Source: Ephemerocybe angulata
Taxonomy: Eukaryota; Basidiomycota; Agaricomycetes; Agaricales; Psathyrellaceae
DNA: 64,000 nt
Direction of reading: 5' to 3'
NCBI GenBank assembly: GCA_013368325.1
Contig: JAACJK010000165.1
Location: forward strand, 806,001 to 870,000
The notes beneath the pieces were generated by a model that was not told the DNA's origin, searched no databases, and worked only from the letters and a program-made list of their open reading frames with translations. This document shows positions 11,854-19,785 of the stretch, piece by piece; position 1 is the first letter of the stretch, and the number at the start of each line of letters is the position of its first letter. The translations under genes and the position numbers were made by a program.

Positions 11854-12529
11854 ATGCCCAACGCCATCGACGTCGACGCCGAGCCGGTGACTATCCCACT
11901 AAACCTCAACGCGTTCTTGATCCTCCTCATGAGGCGCAACCGCAACCTATTCGACCGCAAGCTCTTCAAGTCCCTTCAGGAGTTCCAAACGGCTGAGGGC
12001 GGTCGTGGAGCTGCGCTCCGCTCCGTTGTTGGGGACATGGTGCGTGAAACTGCCGACTTCCTTCATCGAGATGCTGACGCCGTCGACCCAGTATGACTGC
12101 CTGCGTGTACGCAAGGCGCTTGCGACGTTCGGAGACACCGAAAGGTTGGACCGAGACGTGCAGGCCGAGCTGGCGAGCTTCGTGCATCGCCTGACTTTCG
12201 CGCATGTGAGCCGCGCTCCGGCCGATGAACGAGAGGAGGCTCGGGTCCTCGCCGTCGAGCTGATGGACAAGGCGACCGTTACCGAGATCATCACGCAGGG
12301 GAGGCCGAACATCGACGACATCAACTTGGCCGATGAACTGCACATGTTGTTTCGCTGGGCCGACCGATACGCGCCGTACGCTGAGAGGATGGGGGAAAGG
12401 GGGATGGAGATCGACGGAGGGAACGAGGAGAGTTACTTCGGGCGGAGGATGACGAGGGGAGTTTGCTTGGAGTTTGAGGAGCTCGACGCTCGCTTCAGAG
12501 CCGGTAATTTCGATTATCCCGATGCCTAG
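11854..12529 (+). CDS. Antisense spliced gene in G2, unknown 207-aa protein
   Basis: The gene is opposite to gag-pol, between pol and the 3' LTR. Exons 11854-12039 and 12092-12529 with a 52-nt intron (GTGCGT..CCAG) give 207 aa: MPNAIDVD ... GNFDYPDA. The protein is predicted mostly helical and charged, with no cysteine cluster and no domain I recognise. A TATA-like box lies 50 bp upstream. The last codons meet pol head-on. The palindrome CTAG at 12526-12529 supplies TAG stop codons to both strands, so the two frames end on the same four bases. The intact frame, clean intron and promoter suggest a real gene carried by the element. I see no clear similarity to the antisense proteins of G1. Confidence 0.65.
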
Positions 12530-15500
12530 TTCGTTTTGTCGTCGAGTAGAGGCTCCCGATCTCGTGTATGTAGTTCAATCTCATGGTCCTCGAGGTCGGT
12601 GAACGACGACACTGGGATCCTCTTGACGTCGCGCGCGTGATAGGGGAGAAGACGGTACGCAGCGTATCGGAGACGAGAGATGGCTCCGTCGAGCTCGGCG
12701 AGGACATACGAGCCGCCGGTGGTGCGCTTGACGACGACGAGAGGGCCGTGGTATCGAGGCTTGGCTTTGGAACCGACCGAGGAGTCGAACTTCGAGTTCC
12801 GGACGAGAACGAGAGTGCCGGGCGCGAAGTCGTAGTCCTTAATGGTCGCCCTAAACTTCTCCTCGTACTGACGAGCCGATGCGAGGCGAGCCTTGAGGAG
12901 GAGGTCGCGTACACGGTCGAGGTCTTCCTGCCGACGCTGGAGGGCAATAGCTCGCTGTGAAATGAGGTCGGCGGTCGATAGGAGGGACGTTTGAGCAGGC
13001 GCGAGGAGGGTCGCTTCCGCGAAGTCGAAAGGGAGGATGGGCTCAACGCCATGAGCGATGTAGTAGGGCGAGTACCCAGTGGACTTCTGTATCGTGACCC
13101 GTTCCGCCCAAAACACCGAGTGTGCAACGAGGGGCCAGTCCTGTTCGCGACCGTTCGTCGCCTTCATGAGAGCTTCGCGGACGTCATAGTGTCGACGTTC
13201 GACGGGCCCGTTCGCCTGTGAGTTGTACGGCGAAATACGAATATTGGTGACGCCGTACCGCTCCTTCAGATAGTCGAGAGCCGCGACGTACGGTTTGCCG
13301 TTATCCGTAACGAGTTCTTCCACCATCCCGTACCGACACAAGATATCCTCGAAGATGAACGTAGCGATCGCGCGAGCGTTCTCGGCACGAAGCATGCGCC
13401 ATTCGGGGTAGGAGGAGAGCGAGCATCGGGCGTGGACAATTCCGATGTAGCCGTGCGACGCGGGGAGGAACATCGTGTCGATGTAAAACTTGCGGAACAG
13501 GGAGAACGGTGTAGCGACGGTCGGGGGGATGTGAACGCGGGTGGTGTTCCGAACCTGGCACTCGTGGCACGTCTGGACGTACCATTTGACGTCCTCGATG
13601 AGGAACGGCCACCAGAATCGCAGCAGGAGGCGCTGCGAGACGGCGAACACACCTTTGTGACCGAGGGAGTCGTGGGCTTCCTCTAGGAGAGCGAGACGGC
13701 GAGGGTGTGGGATGTAGAGCTGGTGTCGCTTGTGGCGGTTACGACGAAATAGGCGGTCGTCGAGAACAAAGAAGTCAAGAGCGTACCGAATGAACCGCTC
13801 GAGGTCCTTGCCCGAATACCCTTCTGGACGTTCTAAGGTGCGAAGATAATGCTGAACGAGGCTGATATGGTGGTCCTTCTCTACGGCCTTCGAGGAGCGA
13901 GGAGGCTGGGGTTCGGCGACTGAAGGCGGCGTCGAGATGGCAAGAGACAGGTGTGGCGAGGTGTGGACTGGCTGGTACAACGCGGGTTCTGATACTGACG
14001 TACTACTGACGGGCGAGACTGAGACTGACGGGACGACTGAACTAGAACGGGACTCTTCGCTCGGCGCGGACGGGTGGACGACTAGGAGGCACCGCAACGC
14101 TTCAGTAAGCATGCGGGGCTGGGTATATTGCGCTGATGGATTCGAGCGCGAAACTGGGGTAGACGAGACGATGGGATGGCGATCCCAGTTGAGTAGCTCG
14201 ATGGAGAAAGCATTGGCGGAGTCGATCCAACTCTCATAGTCGTCGTCGTCGTAGGAGGGGTCTTCGGGAGCGCGAGCACGACGAGAGAGACCGTCTGCGG
14301 CGGTGTGGTCCTTGGCCGGGACGTGACGCAAGACAAAGTCGAAGAGGAGGATCCCCGCTATCCACCTGTTGATGGTCGCGTTGGGCTGGACATCGGGATT
14401 GTTAATCATCCCCTTGATGTACCGGGCGTCGACTTCGACAACGAGATTCCTGACACCGATAATGTACGTGCGGACGTCGCGAAGTGCTCTGAATAGACCG
14501 AATAGCTCGATTTTAGACTGCGAGTAGCGACGCTCAACTTCGTTCCAGGTAATGGACCCGAACCGTGATGGGTATCGAAGCGCGTCTCTCCCGATTTGGG
14601 AAAGAACATACCCGACGGCGATAACTGATGAGTCGACAGCCAAGATGACTTCGCCGTCTGAGTCGTAGTCGATAGGGCGAATGGCGGGCGAGGTGGTGAC
14701 GAGATGCTTCATGGTCTCCATGGCCTGGAGCTCGTCGACACCGAACTCGAATGGTGCGTCTGTTTTGCGGCGGCGGGTGAGTTTGACGAGTGGTTCGGCG
14801 TGCTTTGCGAAGTCTTGAATGAACATCCGCATGGTGCCGATGGTCCCGAGGAAGCCACGGACGCTGGTGAGGTCTATCGGGATCGGCCAGTCTCGAATCT
14901 TCTGAACGCGATCGGGGAGGGGACGACGACCTTCGTACGTGCACAGGTGACCGACGATGACGGCCTCGGGGACGCAGATGTACGCCTTCGGACCAGAGAA
15001 CGTTCCACCGGCCTTTCCAACCTTCCAGACAACACGCAAGACGTCCTTCATGTGCTCCCAGACGAACCTGCGGATACCTGGGTTTCCGGGAATGGTTTCG
15101 TATCCTCCGCCTTCGAGCTCATAGCGTGTGGCGGGACCTCGCACGGGGACGTCGTCGACGAACGGCATGGTGACGTGCGGGATCTCGTCTTGTAGGAGAA
15201 ATGTGAGGTCGCCGTGCTGCACTTGCTGGGAGTTGGTGTACCCCATCGGTATGCGTGTGAGTCGGAACGTTCCCAACGGCGTCTGGAAAGTCGTGAGATC
15301 GCGAGAGTCGGGGTGAAGCGAGCGTTGGTCGAAGCCGACGAAGAGATCGAGCACAGAGTAACAGGCGCGACCAGCGAACGATTCAGCGTAAGGTTCGACG
15401 ATAGGTGGCACGGCAGAGTCTTTGATGGTAACGGCGTTGAGGGGCTGGAGGTTGTGTACGATTCGAAGGGACTTCCCGTCTTTCTTGAGAACCCAAAACC

Positions 15501-16323
15501 ATTGAGAGCGATAGGCGGCGTTCGATGGCTCGATGGTACCTGCGGCCTGCTTCGCTTTGATGATGTCGATGATCTTGGAGTAGAGACCGGGCGGGATGGG
15601 GATGTTCTTGAATATCCAGACGTCGTGGTCGGTCGTCGGGATCTGCACGGGGGGGAAGTACTCGTCCGAAAATATACCTTTTTCACTCTCATCCCACGCG
15701 AACGACGACTCGCAGTTGACGAAAAACCAATCTATTAGCTTCTCCTCTTCTGACGTAAGAAAACCATCCTTGTTTAATCCCATCGCGTCTCTCCTCTCCT
15801 GCGTGTAGCGCTGACCGGGAACGAAGTCGGGAGGCTGCGCTGGAAGCTCGGGCATGTCGACGAGAGGGTCGCGGGGAATGGTACGTTCGATACGGAACTG
15901 GGGAGGGAGAGCGGCGGAAACGGGCTTGACGCGATTCGCGACCTTCTTATATTTGAAGGTCTCGACGTACTTTTGGGACTCGAACTCGGCCTGAGGATAC
16001 GATCCGTCGGCGTCGGGTTCGAGCGAGATCTCCGTAATAGAGACGGCGTGCTCGCGCACGTAGTTTTGCCCAGCTTTATCCTCGAGGGTGGCGAGCAGGT
16101 TTTGGGAAACAGTGGAGCGAGAAAGAACAGAATTATAAAAGGAAGCAGATGGATGAGAGGAACGAGACGAAGAGGGAGACTGAGGCGATAAAGGGGACGA
16201 GAAACGAGACGTGGAAGCGGAATCGGAACGAGACGAGGCAGCCGGAGCACCATTGGTGCTGTGGCTCGGCGGCGGGGCTGCTGCGGGCGCCGAGTCGATG
16301 GGACGGTCCCCGACTACACTCAA
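12526..16323 (-). CDS. pol: G2 pol (RT-RNase H-integrase)
   Basis: 1265 aa. RT motifs: VLKKDGKSLRIV, TTFQTPLGTFRL, IPMGYTNS and a catalytic FVDD (PFVDDVPV). RNase H: AVDSSVIAVG, SKIELFGLF and VEVDARYIKG. Integrase: an HHCC finger (HDSLGHKG ... CHECQV), a core with FYIDTM, VTDNGK and GPVERRHYD, and a C-terminal KPRYHGPL. The first start-like codon is a TTG overlapping the gag TGA stop, so translation probably arrives by -1 slippage on TTT just before that stop. It is the sister of G1 pol. The frame is intact. Confidence 0.92.
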   Translation of the reverse strand: MSVVGDRPIDSAPAAAPPPSHSTNGAPAASSRSDSASTSRFSSPLSPQSPSSSRSSHPSASFYNSVLSRSTVSQNLLATLEDKAGQNYVREHAVSITEISLEPDADGSYPQAEFESQKYVETFKYKKVANRVKPVSAALPPQFRIERTIPRDPLVDMPELPAQPPDFVPGQRYTQERRDAMGLNKDGFLTSEEEKLIDWFFVNCESSFAWDESEKGIFSDEYFPPVQIPTTDHDVWIFKNIPIPPGLYSKIIDIIKAKQAAGTIEPSNAAYRSQWFWVLKKDGKSLRIVHNLQPLNAVTIKDSAVPPIVEPYAESFAGRACYSVLDLFVGFDQRSLHPDSRDLTTFQTPLGTFRLTRIPMGYTNSQQVQHGDLTFLLQDEIPHVTMPFVDDVPVRGPATRYELEGGGYETIPGNPGIRRFVWEHMKDVLRVVWKVGKAGGTFSGPKAYICVPEAVIVGHLCTYEGRRPLPDRVQKIRDWPIPIDLTSVRGFLGTIGTMRMFIQDFAKHAEPLVKLTRRRKTDAPFEFGVDELQAMETMKHLVTTSPAIRPIDYDSDGEVILAVDSSVIAVGYVLSQIGRDALRYPSRFGSITWNEVERRYSQSKIELFGLFRALRDVRTYIIGVRNLVVEVDARYIKGMINNPDVQPNATINRWIAGILLFDFVLRHVPAKDHTAADGLSRRARAPEDPSYDDDDYESWIDSANAFSIELLNWDRHPIVSSTPVSRSNPSAQYTQPRMLTEALRCLLVVHPSAPSEESRSSSVVPSVSVSPVSSTSVSEPALYQPVHTSPHLSLAISTPPSVAEPQPPRSSKAVEKDHHISLVQHYLRTLERPEGYSGKDLERFIRYALDFFVLDDRLFRRNRHKRHQLYIPHPRRLALLEEAHDSLGHKGVFAVSQRLLLRFWWPFLIEDVKWYVQTCHECQVRNTTRVHIPPTVATPFSLFRKFYIDTMFLPASHGYIGIVHARCSLSSYPEWRMLRAENARAIATFIFEDILCRYGMVEELVTDNGKPYVAALDYLKERYGVTNIRISPYNSQANGPVERRHYDVREALMKATNGREQDWPLVAHSVFWAERVTIQKSTGYSPYYIAHGVEPILPFDFAEATLLAPAQTSLLSTADLISQRAIALQRRQEDLDRVRDLLLKARLASARQYEEKFRATIKDYDFAPGTLVLVRNSKFDSSVGSKAKPRYHGPLVVVKRTTGGSYVLAELDGAISRLRYAAYRLLPYHARDVKRIPVSSFTDLEDHEIELHTRDREPLLDDKTN

Positions 16324-18920
16324 AAATCCACCGCAACGCGGTGGAGAGCTTCACCACGCGCCTTCGTCGGCACAGTGATGACCGCCCGAGTACGAGGATC
16401 CGTGAGCGTGATAGTCCCAGAGCCGTCGCGATGATGCTGCATCTGGGCTTGCACGAGGACGTGGAATGGGCGACCGAGTAGCATCTCGTAACCAGCCTCT
16501 TCGACGACCTGCACCTGAAGACGGAACTCGCATGTGCCAATCCTGACCAACAGGTCCGGGATCACACCCAGGGTACGCGAGGTCGAGCCGTTAGCCGACT
16601 CCATGACCATGGTATGGTCCGAACGAAGCGGGAGGCCTAGCCGTTCCCAGATATCCCGCCTGAGGCCGATGATCTGAGAGCCCTCGTCGAGAATCGCGTG
16701 GACTTTGACCTTTCCGTCGAGATCGAGCTCCAGGGTACGCAGTGTCTCCGTATGATTCGCGACCGTCGCCTTCACCTCCTGCTGCTTGAGATTCTGCAGC
16801 AGTACGGACACGAGACTGTCCGCAACATCGTCAACGTCGTGCTCGACTGTTGCTACGTACGACTTGGGCGGCGCGACGGTCTCTAACGGGACCTTTTTGG
16901 TGGTGACGAGCTCTCGTACGGCCTTGCGCAGATCAGGCGCGACACCGAGCAACTCACGAACGGAAAGAGAGACGGGGGAGTCGAGGCTGCGTTCAGCGAG
17001 GGAAGCAGTGCGAGCGGGGTCTTCGATGGGAGTAACGAAACGGAATTGAGGTGGGGCCACGGCGTTCGGGTGGATATACTTCGACGGTGGGGGCTGTGTG
17101 ACAGCTTCGGCGATGGGCGCTTGATTTAATTTGGGCGGCGCTTGCGGCGATAGAGGCTGCTGGGTCTTGGGCGCGGGGTTCGACGGCTTCTCTTCTTCGT
17201 TCTTCGACATGCTTCTGGTGTTCGGTCGTGAGGCACGCCTAGCGGCCTCTATCTTCATCGTCAACGCCGCATGAGTGGCCTCCAGGATGGGTAGGTCATC
17301 CGGCGACACACCATACTCGTTCTCTTCCCCGTCGACCCGCCCATACGGGGTCGACGTCGCCATCGGTAACTCGACCTCTGGCTGTGTATCGCGGTTCGTT
17401 TGCCCGACGTGCTGGTTTTGCTGAACGTGGTTCACTTCGACAACACGGAGAATGTTCGACTGAACTTGGGTAGACGTCGGGATCGCGTTCGAGCCGGTGG
17501 CGGGGGTCATGGGCGTGGTTCGAGGTAGAGGCGAGGGGCGCTGACGGTGCCAGTCCTCGACCAACGCGCCGATCGTTCGTCCATATCGTGGACCGATCAT
17601 ACTCCCGTCTGGGAGGCAGAACCTGGTGGGGTCAGCCGGCGATCGGACGATCATCCCTTTTGCCTCATACTCTGCTCGTTTGGGACAGGTCCGAGACCAG
17701 TGGTTGTCTGACGCGCACCACACGCATCCCTGAATAGGCTGGTATCCCTGATTCTGGAACCGTGGGCCCGGAGGTCCTCTCTGTCCGCCCGCCATGTTAG
17801 CGAAGGACTCGACGGTCGCCGTGAGCATCGTCGACAGTGCGGTCTCGAGACGATTCGCTAGCTTGTCGACGGGATCGGGAGCGAGGAGGTTCGACGCGTC
17901 GTAGGTCGGACGAGGAGGAGGGAGACGAGGCTCGACGACTGTAGGCAACGCCGACGGGGGTGGAAGCGGCTGGTACGTAGCTCTGGCGGGCGCGGCGTAT
18001 GCGTCGACTGACGAGATAGCTAGGACGATATTGATAGCGTCGACGATGTCGGAGACGGGGAAGGGGTCGTCCGGGTGGTGGCTGGGCTTCACGGCTCGAA
18101 GCTGGGCGCGGATTTGGTTGCGGAGGTCGAGGTGGAACGCGTTTAGCAAGAGCCGAGACTCTTCGCGACTGGAGAGACGACTCTTGGTCTCGAGGTACGT
18201 AGCGATGGTGTAAAACTTCCTGTAGAAGTCGCTAAAGTCGTCTCGCGAGACGGAGGTCCTAGCGCCGAAGGTTTCGCAGAGGCGCTCGAGGTCGGCGACA
18301 GTATACCTGCGCTCGTGGTCGGCGCCGGCGTAGAACTTCGCGATCTCGCTCTTGAACGTCGTCCAGGTCATGTTCGGTTTGGCGGCGATGCTCTTCCACA
18401 GTTCGTAGTCGACGGCGGGTGCGTAATCCATGACACGGGTGATCCACTGACGGTTTTCTAGGCCAGCGGCGACTGCGACCGTTTCGAAGTCGCGGAAGAA
18501 TTGGGCGAGATAGGCGCCGTGACCATCGAACCTCGGTGCTCGGCGTTCGTTGCGCAGCGGCATGGATTGGAAGTAGGCCTGCGAGGCCGATCTGTTTTCG
18601 TCTTCACCGGGCATCGTGCTGACGGGCTTTTCTTCAGGTTCGGGGGTTTTCTTGTCGGATAGCGAGGACGATGACGACCAGTAGGCCGAACGGAGACCGG
18701 GAGCTTGGGAGCCTTCGGGTAGAGACGTCGAGAACGCGGGACGGGGCTTTAGCGGTGCGTCGCGTCCGACTTTGCGAAGCGCAGCGAGCTGAGACGCTGA
18801 ACGAGGAGGGGTAGACGGGGGTACGAGAGCCGATACGGGCTCGTCCTTGACTGGCGGCGGGGTGGGAGTGAATAACTCCGAGATGTCGAGGTCGGGGACG
18901 GTGGAGTGACGAGATAGCAC
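16320..18920 (-). CDS. gag: G2 gag-protease polyprotein
   Basis: 866 aa in a single frame, unlike G1, where gag and protease are in different frames. The N-terminal half holds a gag-like helical core (YTVADLERLCETFG, then FYRKFYTIATYL). A zinc knuckle CVWCASDNHWSRTC (C-x2-C-x4-H-x4-C) follows, then a long Pro/Gln-rich linker. The C-terminal retropepsin-like part has AILDEGSQIIGL where DTG or DSG is usual, and a later MLLGRPFHVL. The Thr-to-Glu change in the catalytic triad motif is unusual; whether the protease works is unknown. The TGA stop overlaps the pol frame. Confidence 0.88.
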   Translation of the reverse strand: MLSRHSTVPDLDISELFTPTPPPVKDEPVSALVPPSTPPRSASQLAALRKVGRDAPLKPRPAFSTSLPEGSQAPGLRSAYWSSSSSLSDKKTPEPEEKPVSTMPGEDENRSASQAYFQSMPLRNERRAPRFDGHGAYLAQFFRDFETVAVAAGLENRQWITRVMDYAPAVDYELWKSIAAKPNMTWTTFKSEIAKFYAGADHERRYTVADLERLCETFGARTSVSRDDFSDFYRKFYTIATYLETKSRLSSREESRLLLNAFHLDLRNQIRAQLRAVKPSHHPDDPFPVSDIVDAINIVLAISSVDAYAAPARATYQPLPPPSALPTVVEPRLPPPRPTYDASNLLAPDPVDKLANRLETALSTMLTATVESFANMAGGQRGPPGPRFQNQGYQPIQGCVWCASDNHWSRTCPKRAEYEAKGMIVRSPADPTRFCLPDGSMIGPRYGRTIGALVEDWHRQRPSPLPRTTPMTPATGSNAIPTSTQVQSNILRVVEVNHVQQNQHVGQTNRDTQPEVELPMATSTPYGRVDGEENEYGVSPDDLPILEATHAALTMKIEAARRASRPNTRSMSKNEEEKPSNPAPKTQQPLSPQAPPKLNQAPIAEAVTQPPPSKYIHPNAVAPPQFRFVTPIEDPARTASLAERSLDSPVSLSVRELLGVAPDLRKAVRELVTTKKVPLETVAPPKSYVATVEHDVDDVADSLVSVLLQNLKQQEVKATVANHTETLRTLELDLDGKVKVHAILDEGSQIIGLRRDIWERLGLPLRSDHTMVMESANGSTSRTLGVIPDLLVRIGTCEFRLQVQVVEEAGYEMLLGRPFHVLVQAQMQHHRDGSGTITLTDPRTRAVITVPTKARGEALHRVAVDF

Positions 18921-18995
18921 AGGGCGCCCAGAGATGGGGCCGAGAAAGTCCTGGATGGAGGAGGGGGTACGACGAGAAGCCAGTGTGCTTTAGCT

Positions 18996-19014
18996 CCCCT
19001 CGCGGTGGGCTCCA
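18996..19014 (-). other. Primer binding site of G2
   Basis: TGGAGCCCACCGCGAGGGG on the minus strand, four bases from the 5' LTR; it is the same 19-mer as in G1 (27085-27103). Confidence 0.75.
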
Positions 19015-19018
19015 AATT

Positions 19019-19431
19019 TGTAGTGACGACGAGTCACGCGAGTGCGGAGGAGCAGTGGACAGAGGGCTTCAGTCGGGTGTACGCACGTAGATAGGTCAAA
19101 TAGAATTGATTGAGGCTGAGTAGTGGTTGTACGAGAGAGAGAGAATAGAATAGAAGGGAAAAAGGAGGGGAAACGAGACGGGACGGGACGACTGAACTGG
19201 GGGTGAGCAAGCACGAAAGGAAAATAAATCTAAAGAGTCCGTTTATATAGGGAGGAACGAGGGTGCTACGGGAACTCCCGCAGGATTACCGAGCTTTTAG
19301 GGTCCTGATCGGCATCGGCGCTATGGCCAAAACCGACAGGATTGTGGGCGCCTATGGGCGCTAGGGGCGATTGCCTTATATGGGTGTTCGTGGAGCGGGC
19401 GTCGGTACGCAGCCGGGCTGCGACCTTTACA
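19019..19431 (-). repeat. G2 LTR, right copy (5' LTR)
   Basis: 413 bp, matching 11127-11539 and including the TATA box, which here can drive gag-pol transcription to the left. Confidence 0.92.
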
Positions 19432-19435
19432 CTGG
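19432..19435. repeat. Target-site duplication of gypsy G2, right copy (CTGG)
   Basis: CTGG directly follows the right LTR end (...TTTACA) and pairs with 11123-11126. Confidence 0.85.
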
Positions 19436-19730
19436 TTTCTGGCAGATCCTCAACGAGGAGTACACCACTTTGAAGGCTTCTCTTCTTTCTCTCAACGACA
19501 ACTCGGCTGCTTCTTCTTCTGCTCCTTCTACCTCTACTTAGGTTCGCTTTAGTAGTCTTGGATCCGCTGAACCAGCTTTAGTCTAATCGCGTAGTCCCTT
19601 CGAACGGTTTTTGCTCTCTAGTTTTCCGCTTTCGATGTCAATATGATTCTCGTTTGGACCTTTCTCTAAAATCGCAAAATTTCGGAGTAAGATAATCTTT
19701 ATGTTAAGTATTGAGTTCGGGTAGTACCCT

Positions 19731-19745
19731 CTCTCTCCCCCAACT
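19731..19745 (-). other. Second (internal) polypurine-like tract of G1
   Basis: On the minus strand this reads AGTTGGGGGAGAGAG, nearly the same as the terminal tract at 7632-7644. It lies about 40 bp past the pol stop codon. The antisense genes lie between the two copies. It could be a second plus-strand priming site or the scar of cargo capture. Confidence 0.5.
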
Positions 19746-19785
19746 AAAAAATCATCGTCCTCGATGACTCCGCGAACCGCTCGAC

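Larger units (their letters stand above)
11127..19431 (-). mobile_element. Ty3/gypsy element G2 (8305 bp), nested in G1
   Basis: A complete element in reverse orientation. Its 5' LTR is 19019-19431, the primer binding site 18996-19014, gag-protease 16320-18920, pol 12526-16323, an antisense spliced gene 11854-12529 and the 3' LTR 11127-11539. The LTRs have equal length (413 bp), share identical translated segments and are flanked by a CTGG duplication. All frames are intact, so this is the youngest layer and may still be mobile. Confidence 0.94.
10726..19541 (+). pseudogene. Second antisense gene of G1, broken by the G2 insertion
   Basis: The coding blocks 10726-11126 and 19436-19541 join exactly when G2 and one CTGG copy are removed: IYTG continues as FWQILNEE. 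From the ATG at 10726 (MLDHSQV) the original protein would be 168 aa. A preceding exon ending at the GT near 10620 could extend it in frame (GGAAG then GSRTRPTRGG), but I see no in-frame ATG there. The core is predicted helical (SLKLVRDFANQT, RGVMLQVIHKL) with a Ser-rich tail. No known domain. G2 sits in the middle, so the copy here is dead while G1 gag-pol stays intact. Confidence 0.6.
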
